DNA from: Caldilineaceae bacterium | GTDB lineage: Bacteria; Chloroflexota; Anaerolineae; Caldilineales; Caldilineaceae | Direction: 5' to 3' | Assembly: GCA_026645575.1 (NCBI GenBank) | Contig: JAPKMW010000009.1 | Coordinates: 62,001 to 126,000 of the forward strand | DNA length: 64,000 nucleotides | Shown: piece after piece, positions 8,570 to 17,308 of the stretch | How positions within the stretch are numbered: the stretch's first letter is position 1 | Layout of the letters: every line of letters begins with the position of its first letter | Notes under the pieces: generated by a model | The model's database searches: none | Told to the model about the DNA's origin: nothing | What the model saw: the letters and a program-made list of their open reading frames with translations, nothing else | Made by a program: the position numbers and the translations under genes

Positions 8570-9949
8570 ATGCAGTTTGCTGACTTTCATGGCCCACTGC
8601 GCCGTAATCCCACCAACCCCCGCTATTTCACTGACGACACCGGCAACGCGATCTACCTCACTGGCTCGCACACTTGGGCAACCTGGGTCGATCTCAAGCT
8701 AGAAAATGACCCACCCTTCGACTGGCTGGGCTTTCTTAATATGGCGCAGCAGCACGGGCACAACTTTATGCGCCTCTGGTCCTGGGATCACCCCAAGTTT
8801 GCGCCGTGGACCGACGATGTGGTCTACTTTGACCCCATGCCCTATCTGCGCACCGGGCCAGGGCTGGCGAATGATGGGCTGCCCAAGTTTGACCTGACCC
8901 AGTTCAATCCAGTCTACTTTGACACCCTGCGCCAGCGGGTGATCGAAGCGGGTAAGCGGGGCATCTATCTAGCCGTGATGCTCTTCGAGGGCTGGTGTTT
9001 GAAGTGGAGCGTGCCGACCAGCGACGCTTGGAGTAGCCATCCCTTCCACTATGCCAACAACATTAACGGCGTCGATGGTGATACCAACCATGACGGCAAG
9101 GCCGATGTCTATGCGCTCGAAGCGCCGCTGGTTTGGGCGCATCAACAGGCGTATGTGCGCAAGGTGATTGAAACGGTCAATGAGTTTGACCATATCCTCT
9201 ACGAAATTATCAACGAGGTGGAAAACAGCGAACGCGGCTTTCAGTGGCAGGTCAAGATGGTCGACTTTGTCCGCGAAGTGGAGGCGACGCTGCCTAAACA
9301 GCACCCGGTTGGCATCACCGCCGAGGGGGGTGGCCAGTTCAACCCGGTTGTCTTTGCCAGCAACGCCGACTGGATCTCGCCCGGTAATGGCCCCAACCGT
9401 GAATATCGCTATGACCCACCGGTGGCCGACGGTAGCAAAGTGATTTTGGTGGATACCGATCACATGTGGGGGCATGGCGGCAACTACCGCTGGGCCTGGA
9501 AATCCTTCTTGCGCGGCCACAACCCGCTCTTTATGGACCCGTGGGGGCCGGTGCCGGGGCGTACCCGCAAGGGCTACGCTGGCGCCATTCTCAACGTGCG
9601 CGACTACCCGACATACGAACCGTTACGCATCGCGTTGGGGCAAGCGCGGCGCTTTGCCCAACGACTCGACCTCAACATCGCGCTCCCGCGCCCTGAATTT
9701 GCCTCGTCACGTTACTGTCTTGCCAATCCTGGTTATGAGTATTTGGTCTATATTCCCGATGATGACCGAGTCGATGTTTATCTGGGCATCGAGCCAAAGC
9801 TATACACGGTTGAGTGGTTTGACACGCGCAGCGGTGAGACCATTGTCGGGGACGCGGTACAAGGCGGTGGCAATCGCCATTTCACCTCCCCCTTCGGCCT
9901 GGAATCCATCCTTTATTTACGGAGTGAAGCCAATGCGACTGCAAGCTAA
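8570..9949 (+). CDS. Glycoside hydrolase-like TIM-barrel protein with C-terminal beta domain
   Basis: 459 residues. The N-terminal part (residues 1-360) has the pattern of GH-A clan TIM barrels in the DUF4038/cellulase-like group: YFTDDTGNAIYLTGSHTW, NFMRLWSWDHPKF, an EIINEVEN segment with a likely acid/base Glu, and a later DTDHMWGHGGNYRWAWKSFL. The C-terminal part (YLVYIPDDDRVDVYLG ... VEWFDTRSGE) matches the 'putative collagen-binding' beta domain found on such enzymes. It has no signal peptide. The start at 8570 has AAGGAG. It overlaps the next gene by 17 nt. Paralogous in layout to the 20008-21600 protein. Confidence 0.75.
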   Translation: MQFADFHGPLRRNPTNPRYFTDDTGNAIYLTGSHTWATWVDLKLENDPPFDWLGFLNMAQQHGHNFMRLWSWDHPKFAPWTDDVVYFDPMPYLRTGPGLANDGLPKFDLTQFNPVYFDTLRQRVIEAGKRGIYLAVMLFEGWCLKWSVPTSDAWSSHPFHYANNINGVDGDTNHDGKADVYALEAPLVWAHQQAYVRKVIETVNEFDHILYEIINEVENSERGFQWQVKMVDFVREVEATLPKQHPVGITAEGGGQFNPVVFASNADWISPGNGPNREYRYDPPVADGSKVILVDTDHMWGHGGNYRWAWKSFLRGHNPLFMDPWGPVPGRTRKGYAGAILNVRDYPTYEPLRIALGQARRFAQRLDLNIALPRPEFASSRYCLANPGYEYLVYIPDDDRVDVYLGIEPKLYTVEWFDTRSGETIVGDAVQGGGNRHFTSPFGLESILYLRSEANATAS

Positions 9950-10694
9950 AGTTTGTCTCGTCACCGGTGGTGGTTCGGGGATTGGGCGCGCCGCGGCGTT
10001 ACACATGGCGCGCGAAGGAGCTGCCGTGGTCATTGCCGACTGGAACGTCGCCAATGGCGCTGCTGTCACCCAGGAAATTATTCAACAGGGCGGACGCGCC
10101 CACTTCCAACAGACTGATGTTGCGAAGAGCGCTGATTGTGAAGCTATGGTCGCCGCAGCGGTCAGCCACTTTGGACGGCTGGATGTGATCTTTGCCAACG
10201 CCGGCATTGAGATGTGGCAGCAAGATAGCTTCGCCCATGACACGCCGGAAGAGGTGTGGGATCGCATTCACAGTGTCAACTTGCGCGGGCTGTGGCTCAG
10301 TTGCAAATATGCCGCCCAGCAGATGTTAGCCCAAGGCAGCGGCTCGATCATCGTCACCGGCTCACCCACCGGCATTACTGGTTGTGCCCCCGATGAGATA
10401 GCCTACAGCGCCAGCAAAGGGGGCGTCATGGCGTTGGCGCGGGCGATGGCGATTGGCTATGCCGACAAGGGGATTCGCGTCAACATTGTGGTGCCGGGTA
10501 ACATCGACACGCCGCTCAATGCCGCCGCCCTGGCGACGGCAGAGTTACGCGCGACGGCGGTCACGTCGATCCCCATGCGCCGGCTCGGCACGGCGGAGGA
10601 TATTTCCGGCGTGGTCGTCTTCCTGGCCTCCGATGATGCCCGCTATTGCACCGGTGGCTATTTTATGGCCGACGGCGGCTTGCTGGCGATCTGA
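9933..10694 (+). CDS. SDR-family dehydrogenase
   Basis: 253 residues with the cofactor motif TGGGSGIG (11-18), Asp at the end of strand 2 (IADWN, favouring NAD), NAG (89-91), and catalytic S144, Y158, K162 (YSASK). It overlaps the upstream glycosidase gene by 17 nt and lies about 190 nt before an FAH-family hydrolase. An SDR beside an FAH hydrolase is typical of non-phosphorylative deoxy-sugar oxidation, where the SDR oxidises a sugar or a 2-keto-3-deoxy acid. The exact substrate is inference. Confidence 0.88.
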   Translation: MRLQAKVCLVTGGGSGIGRAAALHMAREGAAVVIADWNVANGAAVTQEIIQQGGRAHFQQTDVAKSADCEAMVAAAVSHFGRLDVIFANAGIEMWQQDSFAHDTPEEVWDRIHSVNLRGLWLSCKYAAQQMLAQGSGSIIVTGSPTGITGCAPDEIAYSASKGGVMALARAMAIGYADKGIRVNIVVPGNIDTPLNAAALATAELRATAVTSIPMRRLGTAEDISGVVVFLASDDARYCTGGYFMADGGLLAI

Positions 10695-10772
10695 GTTTGA
10701 GGAAAAGTGTTTCCTCGCGCTACTATAACGATATAGCAATATTTTCCATGATCCAACAACCGACATGATGGT

Positions 10773-10856
10773 TTGGTTACACAGAGTACGCAGAGGTAGC
10801 ACAAAGAGCTTTCTCCGTGAATCTCTGTGTTCCCTCTGCGTACTCTGTGTAACCAA
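10773..10856. repeat. Long inverted repeat (24-bp arms) upstream of the FAH gene
   Basis: A perfect 24-bp arm (10773-10796, beginning TTGGTTACACAGAGTACG) is mirrored at 10833-10856 with a 36-nt spacer. It ends 28 nt before the FAH start codon. Confidence 0.9.
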
Positions 10857-10884
10857 AACGTTGCCAACCAGAAAGAGACAATCA

Positions 10885-11712
10885 ATGAAACTCTATACCT
10901 TTGAAGTGCAGAAGCAGCAGAAGGTAGGTGTGGAGCGGGATGGTAAGTTGATTGAAACGTCCTATGCCTCCATGCTCGATCTGATCAAGGCTGGCCGTAA
11001 TGGGCTGGCTGCTGCCAAGAAGGCCGCCGGCGCCGCCCATGATCTCAAGAAGGCCAAGATCCTCGCCCCCATTCCGCGACCAGGGAAGATCTGGTGCAGC
11101 GGCTTGAACTATCGGAGCCACATCGAAGAAAATCCTGGCGCCAAGATGCTCGACGACCCGCGCTTTTTCGCTAAATTCCCTGATAACGTCATCGGCCCCA
11201 AGCAACCGATCAAATATCCGGGTGAAAAGTATCAAATGGACTATGAAGTGGAACTGGCCGTGGTCATCGGCAAGACGTTGAAGCAAGGGTCGGGCGAAGA
11301 TGCGGTCATGGACGCCATCTTTGGTTACACCATCTTGCATGATGTGTCGGCGCGCTGGATGCAATTCAAAGACGCCAACGAAATGTTGGGCAAAAACTTC
11401 GACACCTTTGCGCCGATGGGGCCGTGCCTTGTCACCAAAGATGAGATCCCCGACCCCAGCAAGTTGCGTCTCACTCTCAAGTTAAACGGGCAGATCATGC
11501 AGGATCGCACCAACGAGGATTGGTGCTTCCCCCTGCCCCGCCTGATCGCCTGGTTGACGCAGGCCATCACGCTCAATCCCGGCGATGTAATTTCCACCGG
11601 AACACCCGCCGGCGTCGGTCTTTTCCGCAAACCGCAGCTCTGGCTCAAACCGGGAGATCTGTGTGAATTGGAGATTAGCGGGATTGGGAAATTGATCAAT
11701 ACCGTGAAGTGA
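10885..11712 (+). CDS. Fumarylacetoacetate hydrolase (FAH) family protein
   Basis: 275 residues. The C-terminal FAH domain shows the metal-binding YEVELAVVIGKTL (E-x-E), the HDVSARWMQ motif and the GDVISTGTPAGVG loop. Members hydrolyse or decarboxylate 2,4-diketo acids; those beside SDRs in sugar clusters are 2,4-diketo-3-deoxy-L-fuconate or -rhamnonate hydrolases, while others are catechol-pathway isomerases. Context favours the sugar role. The start at 10885 (MKLYTFEVQKQQ) was chosen because the upstream extension is encoded by the inverted repeat. Confidence 0.88.
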   Translation: MKLYTFEVQKQQKVGVERDGKLIETSYASMLDLIKAGRNGLAAAKKAAGAAHDLKKAKILAPIPRPGKIWCSGLNYRSHIEENPGAKMLDDPRFFAKFPDNVIGPKQPIKYPGEKYQMDYEVELAVVIGKTLKQGSGEDAVMDAIFGYTILHDVSARWMQFKDANEMLGKNFDTFAPMGPCLVTKDEIPDPSKLRLTLKLNGQIMQDRTNEDWCFPLPRLIAWLTQAITLNPGDVISTGTPAGVGLFRKPQLWLKPGDLCELEISGIGKLINTVK

Positions 11713-11734
11713 CGGCGCCTGTTGCTTTTACGCC

Positions 11735-11810
11735 CGTCCCGTAGGGACGTTTGAGTTTAGGAAGAAAAAGATGATTACCCTTTTCTAAACTCAGGTGTCC
11801 CTACTGGACA
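11735..11810. repeat. Foldback repeat, family A copy 3
   Basis: About 76 bp with the same end units; the right one has a single change (CTACTGG for CTACGGG). It lies between the convergent FAH and GntR genes, where it could work as a bidirectional terminator. Confidence 0.85.
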
Positions 11811-11815
11811 AAAGA

Positions 11816-12556
11816 TCACATCGGTGAATCAATAGTTACCAGAACCGCTTGCCGCATCACTTCCTCCGAATCGAGCAGGTGGTCGAGCATGGCTTGCCGG
11901 GCGCCCTCCACACTGCCGGCCTTTACTTGTTCGTAAATGTTGGTATGAAAACGCAACGCTTTCTCTAGCGAACCGGGGACAGCAAACCCCAGCTCGCGTA
12001 CCTCCATCATCACATCGACCAGTGAATTCAGCATCACCGGAAAGAGGTCGTTGCCGGTAGCATAGGCAAGCGCTGTGTGAAAGGCGACATCGGCTTGGAC
12101 ATGGCGGGTGCGATGCAGTTGACGGTCGCCGGTGGCCTGGACAATGGCAGCCATTTCCGCCAAGAGGGTTTGGAGCTGAGCTAAATCTTGCTCTGTCCGT
12201 TGCTGAGCGGCGCAACCAGCAATTTCAATTTCGAGAACGCGCCGGACATGGCTCACTTTGGCAATGTCGAGCGCTGTGCGCCCGCGCAGATAGTGGCTCA
12301 TCGACTGCGCCACCGTTTCCGCCGACGGGCGGCTGACCACCGTGCGGCTGCCATGTCGCACTTCGAGTAACCCTCTGGCCGCCAGTGCGCCGATGGCTTC
12401 GCGGATGACGGTGCGGCTGACACCAAATTGTTGGGTCAGTTCGTTGATGGCCGGCAAGCGGTCGCCAGGTTGCAGCCGCTGGTCAACAATCAGCGCTTCT
12501 AGTTGATTGACGACGCGCCCGGTTAAGGTCGGCTCGCGCGTTAAGGTTTCAAACAT
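11816..12556 (-). CDS. GntR-family regulator, FadR/FCD subgroup
   Basis: 246 residues. The N-terminal winged helix (residues 10-75) has the GntR signature DRLPAINELTQQFGVSRTVI, with REAIGALAARGLLEVRHG next. The C-terminal FCD helical domain (about 95-225) carries the metal-binding Asp/His residues expected in VQADVAFHTALAYATGND. FCD regulators commonly sense sugar acids or organic acids, so this is the obvious candidate controller of the surrounding sugar genes. The ribosome site is AAAGGA. It likely controls its own promoter as well. Confidence 0.9.
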   Translation of the reverse strand: MFETLTREPTLTGRVVNQLEALIVDQRLQPGDRLPAINELTQQFGVSRTVIREAIGALAARGLLEVRHGSRTVVSRPSAETVAQSMSHYLRGRTALDIAKVSHVRRVLEIEIAGCAAQQRTEQDLAQLQTLLAEMAAIVQATGDRQLHRTRHVQADVAFHTALAYATGNDLFPVMLNSLVDVMMEVRELGFAVPGSLEKALRFHTNIYEQVKAGSVEGARQAMLDHLLDSEEVMRQAVLVTIDSPM

Positions 12557-12617
12557 GCCTATCCTTTAGGTTGCCCAAACGTCAATTTGTGGTGTGATCT
12601 AATCATGTGATATGATC

Positions 12618-12647
12618 AGTATACCTCTAGCAGGCTTCTCATAACAA
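12618..12647 (-). promoter_or_regulatory. Possible promoter and operator of the GntR gene
   Basis: On the minus strand TTGTTA (12642-12647) and TATACT (12618-12623) are 18 nt apart. The imperfect palindrome TGATATGATCA with a neighbouring second TGTGAT word (12594-12619) covers the predicted start, as expected of an autoregulated FadR-type site. Confidence 0.35.
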
Positions 12648-12765
12648 GTTACTTAAAAGTAGTTATCTAATCGTTCTTGCCAACCTTGTTGCTGTTGGTT
12701 GTGGCGCTGTTTTTGCTGTGGTTGTAACGGCAGTTGCCGTATCAGATCTGTGGATAGTGGAGAGA

Positions 12766-13416
12766 ATGAACGTGCAGTACTTACCTGAATTACGCAATGT
12801 CGGCTTGCTCCTTTGTTTGGGGCTTGGTTGTCTTTGGGGTGCGGCGAATCTAGCGCAACCCTTTGTTCATGCTGATGTCGTCATCTTTTATCGTGCCATT
12901 CATCAAAACCGGGCGCGTTACTGGCGGATGAATCTATTATTCACCGCAGCGGTGCTTGCGCTGATCGGTGGATTTGGCCTCCTGGCACGCCAGACCTGGC
13001 ACGCCAATCCAGCGTTAACGATGCTGGGACTAGGATTATTGATCGCCGCCGTTTTCTTTTGGTTGGCGCAGTTTACGCTACGTTTGACAGCGACAACGAC
13101 GGTGGCCAATCAAGTCTATCGTGGTGATAAACCCCCTGTCACCTTTCCGGCAAACATCGGCGTCGGTTTTGATTACATCTTTCTCGCCTTCCAAATTTGT
13201 TTGTTGGTCGGCATGGCCGCGCTCCTGGCTAGTTTGGGGGACGCTGGGATGATTTCGCCGCTGATGACAAGAGCGGGCATTGTGGTGCTGGTTGCCAGTG
13301 GTGTCTTTGCCACACGGCAATATCCGTGGCTGGGTGGGGTGGAACGGGCATTGTTTTACCCGATTGCCAGTGTCATCGTCCCATTGGGGCTTTGGTTTTT
13401 GATGGGCAAGATCTAG
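12766..13416 (+). CDS. Six-helix membrane protein of unknown function
   Basis: 216 residues with about six transmembrane segments (LLLCLGLGCLWGAANLA, NLLFTAAVLALIGGFGLLA, MLGLGLLIAAVFFWLA and others). The start at 12766 follows GGAGAG; an earlier start at 12718 adds a hydrophobic stretch without a ribosome site. No family is recognised. It lies divergent from the GntR gene and 94 nt ahead of the metallo-hydrolase. Confidence 0.65.
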   Translation: MNVQYLPELRNVGLLLCLGLGCLWGAANLAQPFVHADVVIFYRAIHQNRARYWRMNLLFTAAVLALIGGFGLLARQTWHANPALTMLGLGLLIAAVFFWLAQFTLRLTATTTVANQVYRGDKPPVTFPANIGVGFDYIFLAFQICLLVGMAALLASLGDAGMISPLMTRAGIVVLVASGVFATRQYPWLGGVERALFYPIASVIVPLGLWFLMGKI

Positions 13417-13510
13417 ATCCATCTGATTCTTTCCATCATAATGCGTTACTCCCCCAAGGATCTGCTGCGCGTATTGTCGTTTCTGATTCAAGCAACCAAC
13501 AGGGATACCT

Positions 13511-14275
13511 ATGTCCACAAAAATTCGCTTTTTCGGCGTTGCAGCCTATGAGATTATCACGAGCCACGGCCAGCATATTTTGATCGATCCCTTTCTCAAT
13601 GAAAACCCAGGTAGCCCAGTCAAGGCCGAAGCCCTTGATCGCGTCGATCTCATCATCGTCTCCCACGCCGCCTTTGATCACTTTGGCGACACGGAAGCCA
13701 TCGCCCGGCGCACTGGCGCGCCGATCATCTGTGGTGGCGAGATCAAAGCCTATCTCATGGCGAAAGGTCTACCGGCCAGCCAAATGCGCGCCACCACCTG
13801 GGGCATTCGCGTGGAAGTCGCCGGCATTGAGGTGCAGCCGGTCGAATGCCACCACTGGTCACAGATCCAGATGCCCGACGGCACGCTGGCAACCGGCAAC
13901 CCGATGGCCTTTGTCGTCTATGCCGACCCCGGCGTTCGCTTCTACCACTATGGCGACACGGCGATCTACAGCGACCTCAAACTGGCCGCCGAATTGTATC
14001 AACCCACCATCGGCTGCATCGGCATCAGCCAGCCGTGGGAGATCACCCATCGCGTCACCGGGCCGGGGCGCATGTTAACCGGCGAGATGAGTCCCCGTGA
14101 AGGCGCCCTCGCTGCCCAATGGTTGGGGCTGGAGACCGTGCTGCCTTGTCATTACATTAATCCTGACAACGACGATGTTCGTGAATTTGAACGCCATCTG
14201 GCCGAAGCCGCGACGCGTGGGGCGAAAGTCCCCAAGTCCATTGTCATGGCGCCGGGGGAAGTGCTGGAAGTATAA
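13511..14275 (+). CDS. Metallo-beta-lactamase-fold hydrolase (UlaG/UPF0173-like), altered metal motif
   Basis: 254 residues. The fold is clear: IRFFGVAAYEI, ILIDPFL, the SHAAFDHFGD motif (51-60), HYGDTAI and a late CHYINPDN. UlaG-type enzymes open L-ascorbate-6-phosphate lactone, and relatives are general hydrolases. The usual HxHxDH is HAAFDH here: H52, D56 and H57 remain, but the second His is Ala54. One metal site may thus be weakened or the protein may use a single metal. Context suggests a sugar lactone substrate; this is inference. Confidence 0.8.
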   Translation: MSTKIRFFGVAAYEIITSHGQHILIDPFLNENPGSPVKAEALDRVDLIIVSHAAFDHFGDTEAIARRTGAPIICGGEIKAYLMAKGLPASQMRATTWGIRVEVAGIEVQPVECHHWSQIQMPDGTLATGNPMAFVVYADPGVRFYHYGDTAIYSDLKLAAELYQPTIGCIGISQPWEITHRVTGPGRMLTGEMSPREGALAAQWLGLETVLPCHYINPDNDDVREFERHLAEAATRGAKVPKSIVMAPGEVLEV

Positions 14276-14288
14276 CAAGCACCGGATC

Positions 14289-14368
14289 AACGGATGAGGG
14301 ACAGGAACGGATTTGTCCCCGGTTCCCTTGGTAGATGAGGGTAAATCGGTTCCTGTCTTGAATCCGCT
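14289..14368. repeat. Imperfect inverted repeat (26-bp arms), family B copy 1
   Basis: The left arm 14289-14314 and right arm 14343-14368 match at about 20 of 26 positions and share the word AGCGGATTCAGGACGGGAGC, in degenerate form, with the perfect repeat at 18114-18265. It ends 31 nt before the alcohol dehydrogenase start. Confidence 0.7.
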
Positions 14369-14399
14369 GTTTTGGTGTGGTTTCACAAAGGAGAGTACC

Positions 14400-15410
14400 A
14401 TGCGTGCCGTCATCATGGACGCACCAGGCCAGATCAGAGTGGCGGAGTGGCAGACGCAACGACCGGGCGCCGGCGAAGTGATGGTCCAAGTCAACGCCAC
14501 AGGGATCTGTGCTGGCGATATGTATATTTATCAGGGGAAGAACCCCTATGTGATTTTTCCCGCCATTGGCGGACATGAGATTACTGGTGTTGTCGCTGAG
14601 GTGGGCGCTGGCGTCAACGGCATTACCACCGGTACACAAGTGGTGGTTGAACCCTTTATCGGTTGTGGGCGCTGTTACCCCTGTCGCGTTGGCAAGTCGA
14701 ATTGCTGCGCCAACTTGCGGATTATCGGGGTTCACATGCCGGGCGGTTTTGCCGAATATGTAACAGCGCCGGCCAGTTATATCCATCAAGTGCCACAAGG
14801 CTTATCACCTGTGTGGGCCTCCTTCACCGAGCCGGTGGCGATTGGTGTGCAAGCCTGTCGGCGCGGAGAAGTGACGTCGGCTGATTATGTACTGGTGTTA
14901 GGCTGTGGCCCCATCGGGTTGGCGATCATTGAAGTTGCCAGGGCGCGGGGGGCGCAAGTGGCCGCGACCGACATTGATCCCAAGCGCACTGAATTTGCCG
15001 CTTCCTTAGGCGCAACCATTTTACCAGGCGGCGATGCTTTGCTTGAAGCGGTCATGGCGGCAACCAATGGCGAAGGCGCACCCGTGGTGATCGAAGCGAC
15101 GGGCAATGTCAAAGCAATGGAGTCCACGGTTGATTTAGTGGCCGCTGGCGGGCGAATTGTCATTGTCGGGCTGCTGCCCAAGGGCAAGATGGTCAGCTTT
15201 CCTGGTCTCGACTTCACCCGCAAAGAGATGACCGTGGTCGGTTCCCGTGCGTCAGTCAACTGTTTCCCGGAAGCGATGGACCTGCTTGCCAGTGGCGCCA
15301 TCACCTACCCCCGCGTCGCCACTGAATTCAGCATGTGGGATGCACCGGATGTCTTTGTCGAAGAGAACAGCAATCCGGGCATGGTGCACAAGGGCGTTTT
15401 GGTAATCTAA
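14400..15410 (+). CDS. Zinc-dependent alcohol/polyol dehydrogenase (MDR)
   Basis: 336 residues. Catalytic zinc ligands appear in NATGICAGDMY and GGHEITGVV; the structural zinc lobe has four Cys in GCGRCYPCRVGKSNCC. The NAD fold shows VLGCGPIGLAI with ATDID after strand 2. This pattern matches the sorbitol/threonine/L-idonate dehydrogenase group. It probably oxidises a sugar or sugar alcohol entering the cluster. The start at 14400 follows AAAGGAGAG. The usual catalytic Cys-x-SD is Cys-AGD, a mild variant. Confidence 0.88.
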   Translation: MRAVIMDAPGQIRVAEWQTQRPGAGEVMVQVNATGICAGDMYIYQGKNPYVIFPAIGGHEITGVVAEVGAGVNGITTGTQVVVEPFIGCGRCYPCRVGKSNCCANLRIIGVHMPGGFAEYVTAPASYIHQVPQGLSPVWASFTEPVAIGVQACRRGEVTSADYVLVLGCGPIGLAIIEVARARGAQVAATDIDPKRTEFAASLGATILPGGDALLEAVMAATNGEGAPVVIEATGNVKAMESTVDLVAAGGRIVIVGLLPKGKMVSFPGLDFTRKEMTVVGSRASVNCFPEAMDLLASGAITYPRVATEFSMWDAPDVFVEENSNPGMVHKGVLVI

Positions 15411-15415
15411 AATTT

Positions 15416-15484
15416 AGTATACACGGATAGGAAAGAACACGGATATAAAATTAAAAACAGTGTTCCTTCCTATCCGTGTATACT
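15416..15484. repeat. Inverted repeat (25-bp arms, one mismatch)
   Basis: The left arm 15416-15440 (AGTATACACGGATAGGAAAG ...) and right arm 15460-15484 enclose a 19-nt A-rich loop. It begins 5 nt after the dehydrogenase stop and ends 23 nt before the next start codon. Confidence 0.9.
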
Positions 15485-15507
15485 CCTGATTTTCAAGGAC
15501 AGAGACC

Positions 15508-16494
15508 ATGCAAAGAACCATTCTCGTAACCGGCGGCTCTGGCTTTATCAGCAGTTATATTCTTCGCTTGTTGGCCGAACGGGGCGATACCGTCATCAAT
15601 TTGGATGTACGTGAGCCGGGGCCGGAAGCGGCGTGGTTGCTCAAAGAGTACCTGCCGGCAATTCACTTTGTGCAAGGCGGCGTTGACAACTGGGCGGCCA
15701 TTGTCAACGCTATTGAAAAATATCGCCCCACAGCCATTATCCACACGGCGGCGATCACCAACCCGGTCTTGCTCAGTCGCCAACCGAGCCTGGCGCTCAA
15801 GGTGATGGTCGAAGGCACCTACAATGTCTTGGAAGCGGCACGCCTCTTTGGCATCGGGCGGGTGGTCTACCTCTCCAGCATTGGCGTCTTGCCGGCGGTG
15901 CAGTATCAGCCAATTGATGTCAATCATCCGGTTTTGTTAGCAACCGAGGGGCCAGGCTCCAGCTTCTATGGCGCGGCCAAAGTCGGCGCCGAAGCCTTCT
16001 GTTGGGCCTATCACCAATCCTTTGGCCTGGACTTTATCACCATTCGCCCCTCGGCGGTTTACGGCTTTGGGATGCAATGGCCGCTCTTTGTCAAGCCGAT
16101 GGTCGAAAACGCAGTGCAGGGTTTACCGACCCACTTTGAAAAGGGGCGCGAATTTCCTCGTGATTACACCCATGCCGCTGATGTGGCCCAACTAGCGGTG
16201 AAAGCCGCCGACCTTCCGGCGGATCAGGTAAAGGATCGGGTCTTCTACGGTGCGACTGGTCGCCCATTGGTGACCGCTGGTCAAGTGGCCGAGGTTGTCA
16301 AAGACCTCATTCCCGGCGCTGCCATTGAAATTGGTTCGGGGCTGTCAGAAAATGACTTGTTGGAAATTCGTTACCGCGGCATCCTGAGCATCCAAAATGC
16401 CCAGGAACAATTAGGCTACACCCCCCAGTTTGACGACATTCGGGACGGGGTGGCGAATTATATTGAACTGTATCGGCACTACCGGGCGGGTTGA
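15508..16494 (+). CDS. NAD-dependent epimerase/dehydratase (extended SDR)
   Basis: 328 residues with TGGSGFISSYI (8-18), INLDVREPG after strand 2, the active-site YLSSIGVLP (Ser) and FYGAAKVGAE (Tyr-x3-Lys). Extended SDRs of this type epimerise nucleotide sugars or oxidise free sugars and uronates. The surrounding catabolic genes make a uronate or aldose dehydrogenase at least as likely as an NDP-sugar epimerase. AAGGACAG provides the ribosome site. Confidence 0.85.
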   Translation: MQRTILVTGGSGFISSYILRLLAERGDTVINLDVREPGPEAAWLLKEYLPAIHFVQGGVDNWAAIVNAIEKYRPTAIIHTAAITNPVLLSRQPSLALKVMVEGTYNVLEAARLFGIGRVVYLSSIGVLPAVQYQPIDVNHPVLLATEGPGSSFYGAAKVGAEAFCWAYHQSFGLDFITIRPSAVYGFGMQWPLFVKPMVENAVQGLPTHFEKGREFPRDYTHAADVAQLAVKAADLPADQVKDRVFYGATGRPLVTAGQVAEVVKDLIPGAAIEIGSGLSENDLLEIRYRGILSIQNAQEQLGYTPQFDDIRDGVANYIELYRHYRAG

Positions 16495-16496
16495 TG

Positions 16497-16525
16497 AGAG
16501 ACAGAGATTGCGAGATTGAGAGATT
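16497..16525. repeat. Single half of the GAGATTGAGA word repeat
   Basis: The 29 bases immediately before the next ATG read GAGACAGAGATTGCGAGATT and GAGAGATT, the same phrase that forms inverted repeats at 32892-32962 and 55273-55329. Here it lacks a mirror arm and replaces a normal ribosome site. Confidence 0.6.
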
Positions 16526-17293
16526 ATGGCTCTGACAGGCAAAGTCGCACTGATTACGGGGGCGAGTCGGGGAATTGGCGAGGGGATTGCACAAGTGCTG
16601 GCGGCGCAAGGGATGGCCGTGGCCGTCAATGGCCGCTCAGAACAGGTCGAAACCGTTGCCGCTACGCTCCGGCAGGCTGGGCATCAAGCGCTTGCTGTGC
16701 GTGGTGATATTAGCCGCAAAGCCGATGTCACCGCAATGGTTGAGCGGGTTGAGCAGGAACTTGGCCCCCTCTGGCTCTTGGTCAACAATGCCGGCGTCTT
16801 GCGCACCGGCCCCACAGCCGAGTTGAGCGAAGAAGCCTGGGATGAAGCCTACGCCGTTGACGCCAAAGGGGTCTTTCTCTGCTCACAGGCGGCCATTCAA
16901 CGCATGATCCCGCGGCGGGCTGGTCGCATTGTCAATATCTCGTCCATCGCTGGCGTCATTGTGCGCACCGGGCAGATTGCCTATAGCTCGGCCAAGGCGG
17001 CGGTCAACCATTTCACCCGTTGTCTGGCCGTGGAGATGGCCCCCTATGGCATCACCGTGAACTGTCTCTGTCCCGGCATGACACGGACGGAGATGCTCGT
17101 CTCCTCCTTTGAAGAACGGGGGCTGAGTCTGGATGCCATGCTCGGCATGATCCCGGACGGACGCATGGCAACGGCGGAAGATCATGCCCATCTGGTCGCC
17201 TACCTGGCAGCGGAAGAAGCGGCCCATGTCACCGGCCAGATCATCTGTGTCGATGGCGGGCAGAGCAATTTCTTCCCTTTTGTGAAGCGGTAG
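16526..17293 (+). CDS. SDR-family dehydrogenase
   Basis: 255 residues. Cofactor motif TGASRGIG (11-18), Arg37 in NGRSEQ (favouring NADP), NNAG (87-90), catalytic Ser near 139/140, Tyr153 and Lys157 (YSSAK). It ends with the usual ITGQ-like HVTGQIICVDGG. It is 15 nt upstream of a second SDR gene and likely co-translated with it. The reaction is probably a 3-oxo or sugar alcohol oxidoreduction. The start has no clear Shine-Dalgarno site. Confidence 0.88.
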   Translation: MALTGKVALITGASRGIGEGIAQVLAAQGMAVAVNGRSEQVETVAATLRQAGHQALAVRGDISRKADVTAMVERVEQELGPLWLLVNNAGVLRTGPTAELSEEAWDEAYAVDAKGVFLCSQAAIQRMIPRRAGRIVNISSIAGVIVRTGQIAYSSAKAAVNHFTRCLAVEMAPYGITVNCLCPGMTRTEMLVSSFEERGLSLDAMLGMIPDGRMATAEDHAHLVAYLAAEEAAHVTGQIICVDGGQSNFFPFVKR

Positions 17294-17308
17294 GTAGGTA
17301 GACAGGTC

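Noticed and set aside
9474..9932. Longer N-terminus of the SDR gene at 9933
   Set aside because: It would translate the glycosidase gene in another frame; the SDR fold begins at 9933 with MRLQAKVCLVTGGG.
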